Assembly (NCBI RefSeq): GCF_000282895.1
Contig: NZ_ALBQ01000019.1
Span: 1-43,561, forward strand
DNA from: Sphingomonas sp. ATCC 31555
Lineage (GTDB): Bacteria; Pseudomonadota; Alphaproteobacteria; Sphingomonadales; Sphingomonadaceae
Reading direction: 5' to 3'
Length of the DNA stretch: 43,561 bases
The number at the start of each line of letters is the position of its first letter. Position 1 is the stretch's first letter. The notes beneath the pieces are model-generated. The model searched no databases. It saw only the letters and a list, made by a program, of their open reading frames with translations, and was not told the origin of the DNA. Position numbers and translations under genes: made by a program. This document shows, piece after piece, positions 1 through 7,238 of this stretch.

Positions 1-1127
1 GCCGCCGGTACAGCTGGCGTCGCGGGAGCAGCCGGCGCGGCGGGTGCGACCGGCGGCACCGGCGGGACCGGCACATCCTGCGCCGCCATCGCCGCGTCCA
101 CCGTGTCGCGGATGCGCTCGGCGGCCTGGGTGCCCGAAGCGGTGAGCGCCAGCGCGGCTAGGGAAACGGTGGTGATCCCGGCCAGCCCCGCGCCGATGCG
201 GGTGGGGGAAAGCTTCCGGTGGATCGAGAGCATGCGTAATCTCCCTTTGACGTCGTTTATGGTGTGGAGGTGACAAGCCGCCGAGACCGCGCCCCCATGC
301 GCGGACTTGACGATCGCACGGCCATAGGCATGGCGCAGTGCCTGGGCGCGGCCGGCGAGCACCAGTGCATCGCAGGCCATTTCCTGGTCGGCACGAAAGG
401 CGCGGAACGCCCGCCATGCGACCGGATTGAACCAATGGGCGGCCAGCACGATCAGCGCGGCCCAGTTGGCTATCAGATCGCCGCGCAGATGGTGGCCAAG
501 CTCGTGCGCAAGCGCGAGATCGCGTTCGACCTCGTCATAGCGCTCGGAAAAGTCGCGCGGAAACGCGACGTACTTGCGGAAGATGCCGAAGGCGAGCGGC
601 CCATGCGCGGCATCGGTCTCGATCACGCGCACTCGCCCCTGCGCGACGGTACGGTCCACCCGTGCCCGCGACAGCAGGTGTCGGCAGAAGCGGCGATGCG
701 CGATCAGGTGATAGGTGACGAACAGCAACGCGCCGATCGCCCACAGTCCCAGGAGCAGCAGGACGATGCTCGGCCCGCCCGGTGCCTGGGTCGGCGCGAC
801 CAACGCGGCCGGCACATGCTGGCCCGCCGCGCTCAGGTCGATCTCCAGCACCGCGCCCTGATCGATCGTCGACGGCAGCACGGCGGGATTCATGACCCCC
901 ATCACCACGCCCGGGCCTTCCTCTGCCGAGCGGGTCAGCGGCGCGAGCCACTGGCTGAGTTGCCATTGCCCCGGCAATGGCGGCAGCAGCATCCGTACCG
1001 CGGGCAGCACCCACAGGGCATACGCGATTTGGAGGCCGAATGCCTTGCGCACCGGCGCCCGCAGGACCAGCACGAGCAGCATCAGCAGCGTGCTCGCCAG
1101 CAGCGTTTCGATCCACCAGCCGATCAT
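1..1127 (-). CDS. M56 family metallopeptidase, BlaR1-like sensor/protease (partial, C-terminus off window)
   Basis: The frame stays open from an ATG at 1127 to the window edge, so the C-terminus is missing. The N-terminus has membrane segments (residues ~5-20, MIGWWIETLLASTLLMLLVL; another hydrophobic stretch ~130-150), followed by the zinc protease motif HELGHH at about residues 208-213 and a downstream NPVAWRAFRAFRADQEMACD stretch typical of M56 peptidases. After residue ~299 comes a further hydrophobic segment and a Pro/Ala-rich low-complexity tail (about residues 340-375). Its start overlaps the stop of the blaI-like gene as ATGA, so the two are translationally coupled. In known BlaR1/MecR1 systems such a protein senses a ligand through its extracellular part and triggers cleavage of the repressor. 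The ligand here cannot be inferred, and no beta-lactamase is visible in the window. Confidence 0.9.
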   Translation of the reverse strand, partial: MIGWWIETLLASTLLMLLVLVLRAPVRKAFGLQIAYALWVLPAVRMLLPPLPGQWQLSQWLAPLTRSAEEGPGVVMGVMNPAVLPSTIDQGAVLEIDLSAAGQHVPAALVAPTQAPGGPSIVLLLLGLWAIGALLFVTYHLIAHRRFCRHLLSRARVDRTVAQGRVRVIETDAAHGPLAFGIFRKYVAFPRDFSERYDEVERDLALAHELGHHLRGDLIANWAALIVLAAHWFNPVAWRAFRAFRADQEMACDALVLAGRAQALRHAYGRAIVKSAHGGAVSAACHLHTINDVKGRLRMLSIHRKLSPTRIGAGLAGITTVSLAALALTASGTQAAERIRDTVDAAMAAQDVPVPPVPPVAPAAPAAPATPAVPA

Positions 1128-1492
1128 TGCTTCAGCTCCTTCAACAGGGCCTCGATTTCGGCGATGTCTTGATCGGTGATGCCGTCGCGCTCGGCGAGAT
1201 GGGCCACCAGCGGCGTCAACCGGCCGCCGAACAGCCGGTCGATCAGTTTGCGCGACTCCCCTACCACATAATCGCCCCGCGCGACGAGCGGGCGGTAGCG
1301 ATAGCGCCGCCCGTCCTCCTCGTGCCCGATCACGTTCTTTGCGAGCAGTCGCCCGAGCAGCGTCTTGACCGTGTTGGCGCTCCAGCCGCGATCGGCGGGC
1401 ACCCGCTCGGTCACTTCCTGTGCGGTAAGCGGCGATTCCTCCCACAGAACCTCCATCACCGCATGTTCGGCTTCACTGATTCGCTCGGTCAT
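1124..1492 (-). CDS. blaI: BlaI/MecI/CopY family transcriptional repressor
   Basis: A 122-residue protein starting MTERISEAEHAVMEVLW, with the winged-helix pattern of BlaI/MecI (WSANTVKTLLGRLLAKNVIGHEEDGRRYRY at residues ~40-65 in outline) and a C-terminal dimerisation half ending ALLKELKQ. The length matches the family (about 120-125). The frame extends 61 codons further upstream, but I chose ATG 1492 because the family N-terminus fits there, a GAGGGTG ribosome site precedes it, and the upstream part would overlap the operators. The gene is coupled by ATGA to the M56 peptidase that follows. Two TACA-NN-TGTA-like palindromes lie just upstream, so autorepression relieved by the M56 partner is the likely circuit. 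The target genes beyond this operon are unknown. Confidence 0.92.
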   Translation of the reverse strand: MTERISEAEHAVMEVLWEESPLTAQEVTERVPADRGWSANTVKTLLGRLLAKNVIGHEEDGRRYRYRPLVARGDYVVGESRKLIDRLFGGRLTPLVAHLAERDGITDQDIAEIEALLKELKQ

Positions 1493-1504
1493 GACACCCT
1501 CACT

Positions 1505-1520
1505 GACTACACCTGTAATC
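1505..1520. promoter_or_regulatory. BlaI-type operator, proximal box
   Basis: GACTACACCTGTAATC contains TACA-CC-TGTA, the core of the BlaI/MecI operator (consensus around TACAnnTGTA). It lies 13 bp upstream of the blaI start codon. The assignment is by motif match and position. Confidence 0.75.
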
Positions 1521-1525
1521 GCTCC

Positions 1526-1541
1526 GATTACGTCTGTAGTC
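1526..1541. promoter_or_regulatory. BlaI-type operator, distal box
   Basis: GATTACGTCTGTAGTC is a second, slightly degenerate copy of the box (TAC-GTC-TGTA). It starts 21 bp, two helical turns, from the first. The two boxes are also inverted relative to each other, making a larger imperfect palindrome over 1505-1541. Confidence 0.65.
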
Positions 1542-1975
1542 AATGCGCTGAATATGGGATGAACCGGATATCGGACCGGCAAACCGTCGGGGAAATCTAC
1601 AGTCTCGTGGCGCAGTTGACGGCGCTTCACCATCAGCCCTGCGGAACGCCGTGCATTGTGGAAACTGGCACGCAACCTGCAAAATGGAGGGCACCCGGAG
1701 CATTCCCCAAAAATGCTCCAGCGCCCCCCAAAGACGCTTCCGGGCGGGTCGATGGTTTACCGGCATGGCCATCGACCCGCCCGCACCGGGACCGGGTAGC
1801 CCCTCCGCCCACACTGGCCATCCTCATCAATGCCCGACGGCGCTCCCCGCATCCCATCGTCATCCCCGCGAAGGCGGGGATCCATTGTCGGAGGCTCGCG
1901 GCTCTTTCGGCATCGTCCCGGCAAATGGATTCCCGCCTTCGCGGGAATGACGACCATGTTGTGGAGAGCCTCCCC
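1542..1975. other. Gene-free region between blaI promoter and grxD terminator
   Basis: About 430 bases without a credible gene. Short open frames exist on both strands, but they run through the palindromic repeat at 1857-1953 and show the familiar repeat-derived peptide FPRRRESI, so I do not call them. The blaI promoter should lie in the first part (1542-1600); no strong -35/-10 pair was identified. Confidence 0.6.
1857..1953. repeat. Palindromic intergenic repeat (two inverted mini-hairpins), copy A
   Basis: Two arms of about 30 bases (1857-1886 and 1924-1953) are inverted repeats of each other with two mismatches. Each arm is itself a small hairpin (CCCCGCGAAGGCGGGG on the left, CCCGCCTTCGCGGG on the right). 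The arms flank a 37-base unique centre. The same design recurs at 32417-32510 with a different centre. This resembles the REP/BIME class of intergenic repeats. Confidence 0.85.
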
Positions 1976-2009
1976 AAACGAAAAGGGCCCCCGCCGCCGG
2001 CGAGAGCCC
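1976..2009 (-). terminator. Intrinsic terminator after grxD
   Basis: Read on the minus strand, bases 2009-1985 fold into an 11-bp stem (GGGCTCTCGCC / GGCGGGGGCCC, with G-U pairs) around a GGC loop, followed by TTTTCGTTT at 1984-1976. It lies 29 bp past the grxD stop and ends the grxD-bolA-zeta transcript. Confidence 0.85.
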
Positions 2010-2037
2010 TTCCCTATTCTCGTACGAAGGTCGCGCC

Positions 2038-2370
2038 TCAGGCCGAAGCCGCGACGCCCTTATCGGCCATCAGCTGGGTCAGCTCGCCGCTTTCGTACAT
2101 TTCCATCATGATGTCCGAACCGCCGACGAACTCGCCCTTCACATAGAGCTGGGGAATGGTCGGCCAGTCGGAAAAGGTCTTGATGCCCTGGCGGATGCCC
2201 TGGTCCTGCAGCACGTCGACGCTCTCGAACTCGACGCCGAGATGGTTGAGGATTGCGATCGCGCGGCTGGAGAAACCGCACTGCGGGAACAGCGGGCTGC
2301 CCTTCATGAACAGCAGCACGTCGTTGTTGTCGACCAGCTGCTGGATGCGGGCCTGGGTATCGTCCGTCAT
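2038..2370 (-). CDS. grxD: Monothiol glutaredoxin, Grx4 family
   Basis: A 110-residue protein with the monothiol CGFS active site (FPQCGFSSRAI, around residue 31), the cis-proline TIPQLYVKGEFVGG and the GGSDI motif used to bind glutathione. These are the hallmarks of class II glutaredoxins that assemble [2Fe-2S] clusters bridged by two monomers and glutathione and deliver them to iron-sulfur proteins or iron regulators. The length is normal. A bolA gene lies 3 bp upstream in the same operon. Grx4 and BolA are known to form a mixed cluster-bridged heterodimer, so the pairing supports the assignment. A strong intrinsic terminator follows. Confidence 0.96.
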   Translation of the reverse strand: MTDDTQARIQQLVDNNDVLLFMKGSPLFPQCGFSSRAIAILNHLGVEFESVDVLQDQGIRQGIKTFSDWPTIPQLYVKGEFVGGSDIMMEMYESGELTQLMADKGVAASA

Positions 2371-2373
2371 TGC

Positions 2374-2613
2374 TTACTCCTCGGCTGGCGCTTCGGTGGT
2401 CAGTTGGAGCGCGTGCAGCACGCCGCCCATCCGCCCGCCCAGCGCAGCATATACTGCCTGATGCTGCCGCACGCGCGGCATGCCCCGGAACATGGGGGCG
2501 ACGACGCGCGCTGCATAGTGGTCGCCATCGCCGGCCAGATCGGTGATCTCGATTCTGGCATCGGGGATGCCGGCGCGGATCAGCGCCTCGATCTCGGCAG
2601 CGGCCATCGGCAT
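2374..2613 (-). CDS. bolA: BolA family protein
   Basis: A 79-residue protein with the BolA fold signature: an acidic N-terminal helix (AAEIEALIRAGIPDARIEITDLAGDGDHYAARVV in outline, residues 4-38) followed by the FRGMPRVRQHQAVYAALGGRM motif, whose histidine is the usual cluster ligand in BolA-Grx complexes. It sits between the DUF1476 gene (1 bp gap) and grxD (3 bp gap), so the three are co-transcribed. It probably acts with GrxD in iron-sulfur trafficking or iron sensing. It could equally be labelled BolA/IbaG; the short length favours the IbaG/BolA2-like type. Confidence 0.93.
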   Translation of the reverse strand: MPMAAAEIEALIRAGIPDARIEITDLAGDGDHYAARVVAPMFRGMPRVRQHQAVYAALGGRMGGVLHALQLTTEAPAEE

Positions 2614-2614
2614 G

Positions 2615-2938
2615 TTACTTGGATTCCATCAGCTGGCGACGCGCCTCGACGGTCTGCTCCTCGATCGCGCGGCGCACGGTGGCCTCGTCGATCTCGGCAC
2701 CGGCAGCCAGCATGTCGCCCACCAGCTTGCGGATCACGTCCTCGTCGCCGGCTTCCTCGAAATCGGCCTGCACGACGGCCTTGGCATAGGCGTCGGTCTC
2801 TTCGGCGGTCAGGCCCATCTTGGCGGCGGCCCACTGGCCGAGCAGCTTGTTGCGGCGCGCGGTGATGCGGAACGCCATATCCTCGTCGCGAACATACTTC
2901 GCCTCGAACGCGCGTTCGCGATCGTCGAAAGTGCTCAT
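2615..2938 (-). CDS. DUF1476 protein, ATPase inhibitor subunit zeta
   Basis: A 107-residue protein MSTFDDRERAFEAKYVRDEDMAFRITARRNKLLGQWAAAKMG... matching the alphaproteobacterial DUF1476 family. Its best-known member, from Paracoccus, is the zeta subunit that blocks ATP hydrolysis by F1-ATPase, with the inhibitory region at the N-terminus (residues ~1-20). The frame opens 19 codons earlier, but ATG 2938 has an AAGGGG ribosome site 8 bp away and matches the family start. It is the first gene of the zeta-bolA-grxD operon, so the inhibitor is not linked to the FO genes at 25-27.6 kb. Confidence 0.92.
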   Translation of the reverse strand: MSTFDDRERAFEAKYVRDEDMAFRITARRNKLLGQWAAAKMGLTAEETDAYAKAVVQADFEEAGDEDVIRKLVGDMLAAGAEIDEATVRRAIEEQTVEARRQLMESK

Positions 2939-3031
2939 TACATGCCCCTTACCTAAACTCGTGTCCGAGATAGGGGGACGGGGCGGCGCTGGCAACGGGG
3001 GAGGTTCCGGATGGCGGGCGGCGGCGCCCCC

Positions 3032-3391
3032 TCAACCCGCCGGCTTGCTCAACATCTTCTCGTAGCACTCAATCGCACGCTGCAGCGCCAGCTTCTTTCG
3101 CTTCAATGCTACCCGGCGATAATATGCAATTCCACCCAGCATAACCCCGAAGAAAATGAAGCGAGCCGCGCCGTCGCCATCATGAAAATTATTGTAATAA
3201 AATCCACCAGCCACCAAAGCCATCAGCACCGCAAGCCAGGTAGCCCAAGTCTTAAAGCTCTCCACTGCCCAGCTCACATGCGGTTCCGGTCGCCCACTGC
3301 GAGGATCGGTAACATGGTCATGAAACCCAATCATACTCGCCCATTCCACTGGCTCGTCGTGGAAACAAATATCACGCATGCAATTAGCCAC
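3032..3391 (-). CDS. Small membrane protein of unknown function
   Basis: A 119-residue frame with two membrane segments (TWATWLAVLMALVAGGFYY, about residues 49-67, and ARFIFFGVMLGGIAYY, about 75-90) and a basic, helical C-terminus (RRVALKRKKLALQRAIECYEKMLSKPAG). I recognise no family. GTG 3391 is preceded by GGAAGG, 15 bp past the stop of the upstream oxidoreductase gene, so it is probably the last gene of the leu operon; an internal ATG at 3379 is an alternative start. The stretch is noticeably more AT-rich than its neighbours, which may indicate recent acquisition. Confidence 0.6.
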   Translation of the reverse strand: MANCMRDICFHDEPVEWASMIGFHDHVTDPRSGRPEPHVSWAVESFKTWATWLAVLMALVAGGFYYNNFHDGDGAARFIFFGVMLGGIAYYRRVALKRKKLALQRAIECYEKMLSKPAG

Positions 3392-3406
3392 TTACAAGGC
3401 CTTCCG

Positions 3407-4411
3407 CTACGTCACGGCCACCCGCACCACAACCTTCCCGATCACCGCCCGCGCCGCCATCTTGGCGATCGCCGTTCCACCCTCCGCGAAAGGAAACACC
3501 TCCGTCACCCGCGGCGCGATCTTGCCTTCGCTCCACAGCCGGAACAGCGTCTCGACATGCGCGCGGTTGGCTTCCGGATCGCGCGCAGCGAAGGCGCCCC
3601 AGAACACGCCGCACACGTCGCAGCTCTTGAGCAAGGTCAGGTTGAGCGGCAGCTTGGGGATGCCTGCCGGGAACCCCACCACCAGATAGCGCCCCTCCCA
3701 GCCGATCGCGCGCAGCGCCGGCTCCGCATAGTCGCCGCCTACGGGGTCGTAGATCACGTCCGCGCCCTTGGGGCCGACCGCCGCCTTGAACGCCTCGGCC
3801 AGCGCCTTCGACGCTTCCTTGTCGAGCGGCCCGCGCGGATAGACCAGGGTCGCATCCGCCCCCGCCGCCCGCGCGGCCTCGGCCTTTTCCTCGGAGGAGA
3901 CCGCCGCCACCACCGTCGCGCCGAACGCCTTGCCCAGCTCGATCGCCGCGAGCCCGACGCCGCCCGCCGCGCCCAGCACCAGCAGCGTCTGGCCCGCCGT
4001 CAGCCTGCCCCGATCGAGCAGCGCATGGATCGTCGTCGCATAGGTGAGCAGCAGCGCCGCGCCTTCCTCGAAGCTGCGGCCCTCCGGCAGGCGATAGAGC
4101 TGCGCCGGGCTCAGCACCAGCTTCTCGGCCAGACCGCCATGGCCCGGCACCGCGATCACCCGGTCGCCCGGCGCCCAGTCGGTGACGCCCTCGCCCACCG
4201 CTTCCACCACGCCGGCGATCTCGCCGCCCGGCGCGAACGGCCGGGGCGGCTTGAACTGGTACTTGTCCTCGATGATCAGCACGTCGGGATAGTTGATCGC
4301 GCAGGCCTGCACCGCGACCAGAACCTGGCCCTTGCCCGCAACGGGATCGGGCAGCTCTTCAAGGCTTAGAGTATCAGGTCCGCCCGACGCCTTCGACAGC
4401 AACGCCTTCAT
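3407..4411 (-). CDS. NADPH:quinone oxidoreductase family protein (zinc-free MDR)
   Basis: A 334-residue medium-chain dehydrogenase/reductase. The N-terminal GroES-like part contains [16 protein letters not shown], as in the Qor/acryloyl-CoA-reductase-like branch, and lacks the structural zinc cysteines of alcohol dehydrogenases. The Rossmann part has [19 protein letters not shown] (about residues 148-166), which binds NADPH. It likely reduces quinones or enoyl/alpha-beta-unsaturated carbonyls; the substrate is unknown. TAGGAGG lies 5 bp before its ATG, and the start lies inside the 3' end of leuD (38-bp overlap), so it is co-transcribed with leucine biosynthesis. Confidence 0.9.
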   Translation of the reverse strand: MKALLSKASGGPDTLSLEELPDPVAGKGQVLVAVQACAINYPDVLIIEDKYQFKPPRPFAPGGEIAGVVEAVGEGVTDWAPGDRVIAVPGHGGLAEKLVLSPAQLYRLPEGRSFEEGAALLLTYATTIHALLDRGRLTAGQTLLVLGAAGGVGLAAIELGKAFGATVVAAVSSEEKAEAARAAGADATLVYPRGPLDKEASKALAEAFKAAVGPKGADVIYDPVGGDYAEPALRAIGWEGRYLVVGFPAGIPKLPLNLTLLKSCDVCGVFWGAFAARDPEANRAHVETLFRLWSEGKIAPRVTEVFPFAEGGTAIAKMAARAVIGKVVVRVAVT

Positions 4412-5003
4412 GTCCGCCTCCTACAGCGATCCACGGGCGTTCGTGCGCAACCGCGGATTCGAATTTCGAAATCGCGGTATCTTGTGCCAGCGTCATGCCG
4501 ATCTCGTCCAGCCCCTGCATCAGGCAGTCGCGGCGGAACGGGTCGAGTTCGAAGGCGAAGCGGTCCTGGAAGTCGGTCGTGACGGTCATCGTCTCCAGGT
4601 CGACGGTGATCTCGTTGGCGGTGGCCACCTGCACCAGCCGGTCGATCGCCTCCTGCGGCAGCACCACGGTGACGATGCCGTTCTTGAAGGCGTTGCCCGA
4701 GAAGATGTCCGAGAAGCTCGGCGCGATCACCGCCTTGATGCCCATATCGGCCAGCGCCCAGGCGGCATGTTCGCGGCTGGAGCCGCAGCCGAAATTCTCG
4801 CCCGCCACCAGGATCGGCGCACCCGCATAGCGCGGATCGTCGAACAGATTGCCCGGCTCCGCGCGCACGCTTTCGAACGCGCCCTTGCCCAGCCCCTCGC
4901 GCGTCGTGGTCTTCAGCCAGTGCGCGGGGATGATGATATCCGTATCGATGTTCTTGGCGCCCCAGGGATAGGCGCGGCCCGAAACCTGCTGGATTGGCTC
5001 CAT
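4374..5003 (-). CDS. leuD: 3-isopropylmalate dehydratase, small subunit
   Basis: A 209-residue LeuD with the family motifs [16 protein letters not shown] (N-terminus), [17 protein letters not shown] (about residues 68-84, substrate-contacting swivel domain) and [17 protein letters not shown]. With LeuC it isomerises 2-isopropylmalate to 3-isopropylmalate in leucine synthesis in the cytoplasm. The end is slightly unusual: after ERPWIAV it continues into [15 protein letters not shown], encoded by the ribosome site and first codons of the following gene. LeuC lies upstream, separated by a small secreted-peptide gene. Confidence 0.96.
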   Translation of the reverse strand: MEPIQQVSGRAYPWGAKNIDTDIIIPAHWLKTTTREGLGKGAFESVRAEPGNLFDDPRYAGAPILVAGENFGCGSSREHAAWALADMGIKAVIAPSFSDIFSGNAFKNGIVTVVLPQEAIDRLVQVATANEITVDLETMTVTTDFQDRFAFELDPFRRDCLMQGLDEIGMTLAQDTAISKFESAVAHERPWIAVGGGHEGVAVEGVGRT

Positions 5004-5101
5004 CAGCGGCGCTCCGCCGACACAGTGTTCAGATGCATGGACACAGCTTTCCTAACGAATGGCCGCCGGCCATCCCAATTGACCAGCAATCGGCCGGCCG
5101 C

Positions 5102-5242
5102 TCAGCGCGGCGCGACGACCACCCGCTCAAGCGCCGGCACGGTCTTGATCGGTGTCTCCGGCCGCGGATACGCACCCGCATAGGCAGCGGCGACTCCGCT
5201 AAGCACCGTTCCGGCAATCAATGCGACGAGCGCCTTCTGCAC
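5102..5242 (-). CDS. 46-residue secreted or membrane-anchored peptide inside the leu operon
   Basis: A GTG start (5242) preceded by AAGGGGAG at good spacing encodes a 46-residue peptide. It has a signal-peptide-like N-terminus, QKALVALIAGTVLSGVAAAY (residues 2-21), and a short proline-rich tail, AYPRPETPIKTVPALERVVV. It starts 20 bp after leuC stops, and leuD starts 98 bp after it ends, all on the same strand, so it must share the transcript. I recognise no family. The signal sequence, ribosome site and placement support a real gene, but function is unknown and no role in leucine synthesis is implied. Confidence 0.65.
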   Translation of the reverse strand: MQKALVALIAGTVLSGVAAAYAGAYPRPETPIKTVPALERVVVAPR

Positions 5243-5262
5243 GGCGTATCTCCCCTTATCAG

Positions 5263-6705
5263 TTACGCGTTGTTCGCCATTAACTCGCGAACGTCCGTCA
5301 GGTGCCCGGTCACCGCCGCCGCTGCCGCCATGGCGGGCGAAACGAGGTGGGTTCGAGCTCCCGGCCCCTGCCGCCCTACGAAATTGCGGTTGGAAGTGGA
5401 AGCACAGCGTTCGCCCGGCGGTACCTTGTCCGGATTCATCGCCAGGCACATCGAACAGCCCGGCTCGCGCCACTGGAAGCCCGCCTCCAGGAAGATGCGG
5501 TCGAGCCCCTCTTCCTCGGCCTGCCGCTTCACCAGCCCAGAGCCCGGCACGATCAGCGCCTGGCGAATGCGATCGGCGACCTTGCGGCCCTGCACCACTG
5601 CCGCGGCTGCGCGCAGATCCTCGATGCGGCTGTTGGTGCACGATCCGATGAAGATGTGCTCCACCGGAATGTCCTGCATCGCCGTGCCCGGCGTAAGACC
5701 CATATAGTCGAGCGAGCGCTGCGCCGCTGCGCGCTTGGACGGATCCTCGAAGCTCTGCGGATCGGGTACGAGCCCGGTGATCGGCACCACGTCCTCGGGG
5801 CTCGTCCCCCAGGTGAGCGACGGCGAGATATCCGCCGCGTCCAGCGTCACGACAGCGTCATAGCGCGCGCCCTTGTCGGTCGGCAGCGTCTTCCAATAGG
5901 CGACGGCGCGGTCCCATGCCTCGCCGGTCGGGGCCATCGGGCGGCCCTTCAGATAGTCGAAGGTCTTCTGGTCCGGCGCGATCAGCCCCGAACGCGCGCC
6001 ACCCTCGATTGACATGTTGGAGATGGTGAGCCGCCCCTCGATCGAAAGGTCGCGGATCACCCCGCCGGTGAACTCGATGACATAGCCGGTGCCGCCGGCC
6101 GCGCCGATCTTGCCGATGATCGCCAGCACCACGTCCTTGGCGCTGACTCCGTAGCCGAGCGTGCCGTCGACGCGGACTTCCATGGTCTTGGATTGCTTGA
6201 GCAGCAGCGTCTGCGTGGCGAGCACATGCTCGACCTCGCTGGTGCCGATGCCGAAGGCCAGCGCGCCCAGCGCACCATGCGCCGAGGTGTGGCTGTCGCC
6301 GCACACCAGCGTCGTGCCTGGCAGCGTAAAGCCCTGCTCGGGACCGACGACATGGACGATCCCCTGCCGCGCATCGAGCGCGTCGATATAGGGCACCCCG
6401 AACTCGGCGACATTGCCGCGCAGCGCCGAGAGCTGGCCCGCGCTGGCCGGATCGGCGATCGGCAGCGGAGCTCCGGCGGCATCAACGCGCGGGGTGGTCG
6501 GCAGGTTGTGGTCTGGCACCGCGAGGGTAAGGTCGGGGCGGCGCACCTTGCGATCGGCCGCGCGAAGGCCGGCAAAGGCCTGCGGGCTGGTGACTTCGTG
6601 GACGAGGTGCCGATCGATATAGATCAGGCAGGTGCCATCGTCCCGGCGCTCGACGACATGGTCGGCCCAGATCTTCTCGTACAGGGTGCGCGGTTCACTC
6701 GACAT
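5263..6705 (-). CDS. leuC: 3-isopropylmalate dehydratase, large subunit
   Basis: A 480-residue aconitase-family protein. It has the [23 protein letters not shown] motif (about residues 133-155), [14 protein letters not shown] (one cluster cysteine) and [11 protein letters not shown] (the other two [4Fe-4S] cysteines). The length is typical for bacterial LeuC (465-480). It forms the heterodimer with LeuD and catalyses the second step of leucine synthesis. It is the first gene of the operon leuC - small peptide - leuD - oxidoreductase - membrane protein. No leader peptide rich in leucine codons was evident upstream. Confidence 0.97.
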   Translation of the reverse strand: MSSEPRTLYEKIWADHVVERRDDGTCLIYIDRHLVHEVTSPQAFAGLRAADRKVRRPDLTLAVPDHNLPTTPRVDAAGAPLPIADPASAGQLSALRGNVAEFGVPYIDALDARQGIVHVVGPEQGFTLPGTTLVCGDSHTSAHGALGALAFGIGTSEVEHVLATQTLLLKQSKTMEVRVDGTLGYGVSAKDVVLAIIGKIGAAGGTGYVIEFTGGVIRDLSIEGRLTISNMSIEGGARSGLIAPDQKTFDYLKGRPMAPTGEAWDRAVAYWKTLPTDKGARYDAVVTLDAADISPSLTWGTSPEDVVPITGLVPDPQSFEDPSKRAAAQRSLDYMGLTPGTAMQDIPVEHIFIGSCTNSRIEDLRAAAAVVQGRKVADRIRQALIVPGSGLVKRQAEEEGLDRIFLEAGFQWREPGCSMCLAMNPDKVPPGERCASTSNRNFVGRQGPGARTHLVSPAMAAAAAVTGHLTDVRELMANNA

Positions 6706-6769
6706 GCGCGCGCTTTAATCGAATCGTGCGCGGATGCAAGCTTTGGGGACATTTTCTGCCGCACCCTAT

Positions 6770-6819
6770 CCTCCCCCGCCAAGGGGAGGTGGGCCGCACA
6801 GCGGCTCGGAGGGGGAGGA
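6770..6819. repeat. Intergenic GGGGAGG palindromic repeat
   Basis: CCTCCCC (6770-6776) pairs with GGGGAGG (6783-6789). A second copy of the right arm (GAGGGGGAGG, about 6809-6818) can pair with the same left arm, giving alternative hairpins. Similar C/G-tract hairpins occur at 28569-28591, 31152-31174 and, degenerately, at about 37664-37690, so this is a dispersed small repeat in this genome. Confidence 0.55.
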
Positions 6820-6917
6820 ACCACGCCGGCCGCAGACTGGCGGCTTCCGCCCAGTTGCGGACCTTCGCGCAACTGCTCATCCTCGCTGCTATACAACGTC
6901 AGGAGGAGAAGAAGGGG

Positions 6918-7238
6918 ATGGCCGCACTTCGGCAGGTTATCGGCGGGGCGGGTTTGATCTGTGGCGCAATATTTGCTGCATCTTATTGGAAACTCATTCA
7001 CATCAGCCCAGCGCTAGAAAACGGTTTTATGGTCTGCTTCTGTGCGACGCTCTTTGCCCTGAACGTTGTTGAGCTGTGGGTTGATAGAAAAGCGCGCACT
7101 CGAAAGCGTAACGGACGGCAGCTAGCCACCCACTTCCAGCCGATCACTCCGGCAGCATCTCACGTAGATAGCGCTGCACCGCCTCCACCTCGTCCGGGCG
7201 GAGTGCGTGGAGGTTTTCCTTCACGATCGTGCCCATGA
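6918..7238 (+). CDS. Hypothetical small membrane protein
   Basis: An ATG at 6918 with an AGGAGGAGAAGAAGGGG ribosome site opens a 106-residue frame. It has two membrane segments (IGGAGLICGAIFAASYW, about residues 8-24, and GFMVCFCATLFALNVVELWV, about 36-55) followed by a basic stretch (DRKARTRKRNGR). The strong ribosome site, membrane pattern and lower GC than the surroundings favour a real gene, possibly acquired. The last ~30 codons run antisense into the cytochrome gene (95-bp convergent overlap) and look like read-through sequence, so a truncated gene is possible. No family recognised. Confidence 0.5.
   Translation: MAALRQVIGGAGLICGAIFAASYWKLIHISPALENGFMVCFCATLFALNVVELWVDRKARTRKRNGRQLATHFQPITPAASHVDSAAPPPPRPGGVRGGFPSRSCP

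Noticed and set aside
1633..1977. Frame of 114 codons on the minus strand upstream of grxD
   Set aside because: It reads through the palindromic repeat (peptide FPRRRESI), a known source of spurious genes, and has no ribosome site or family.
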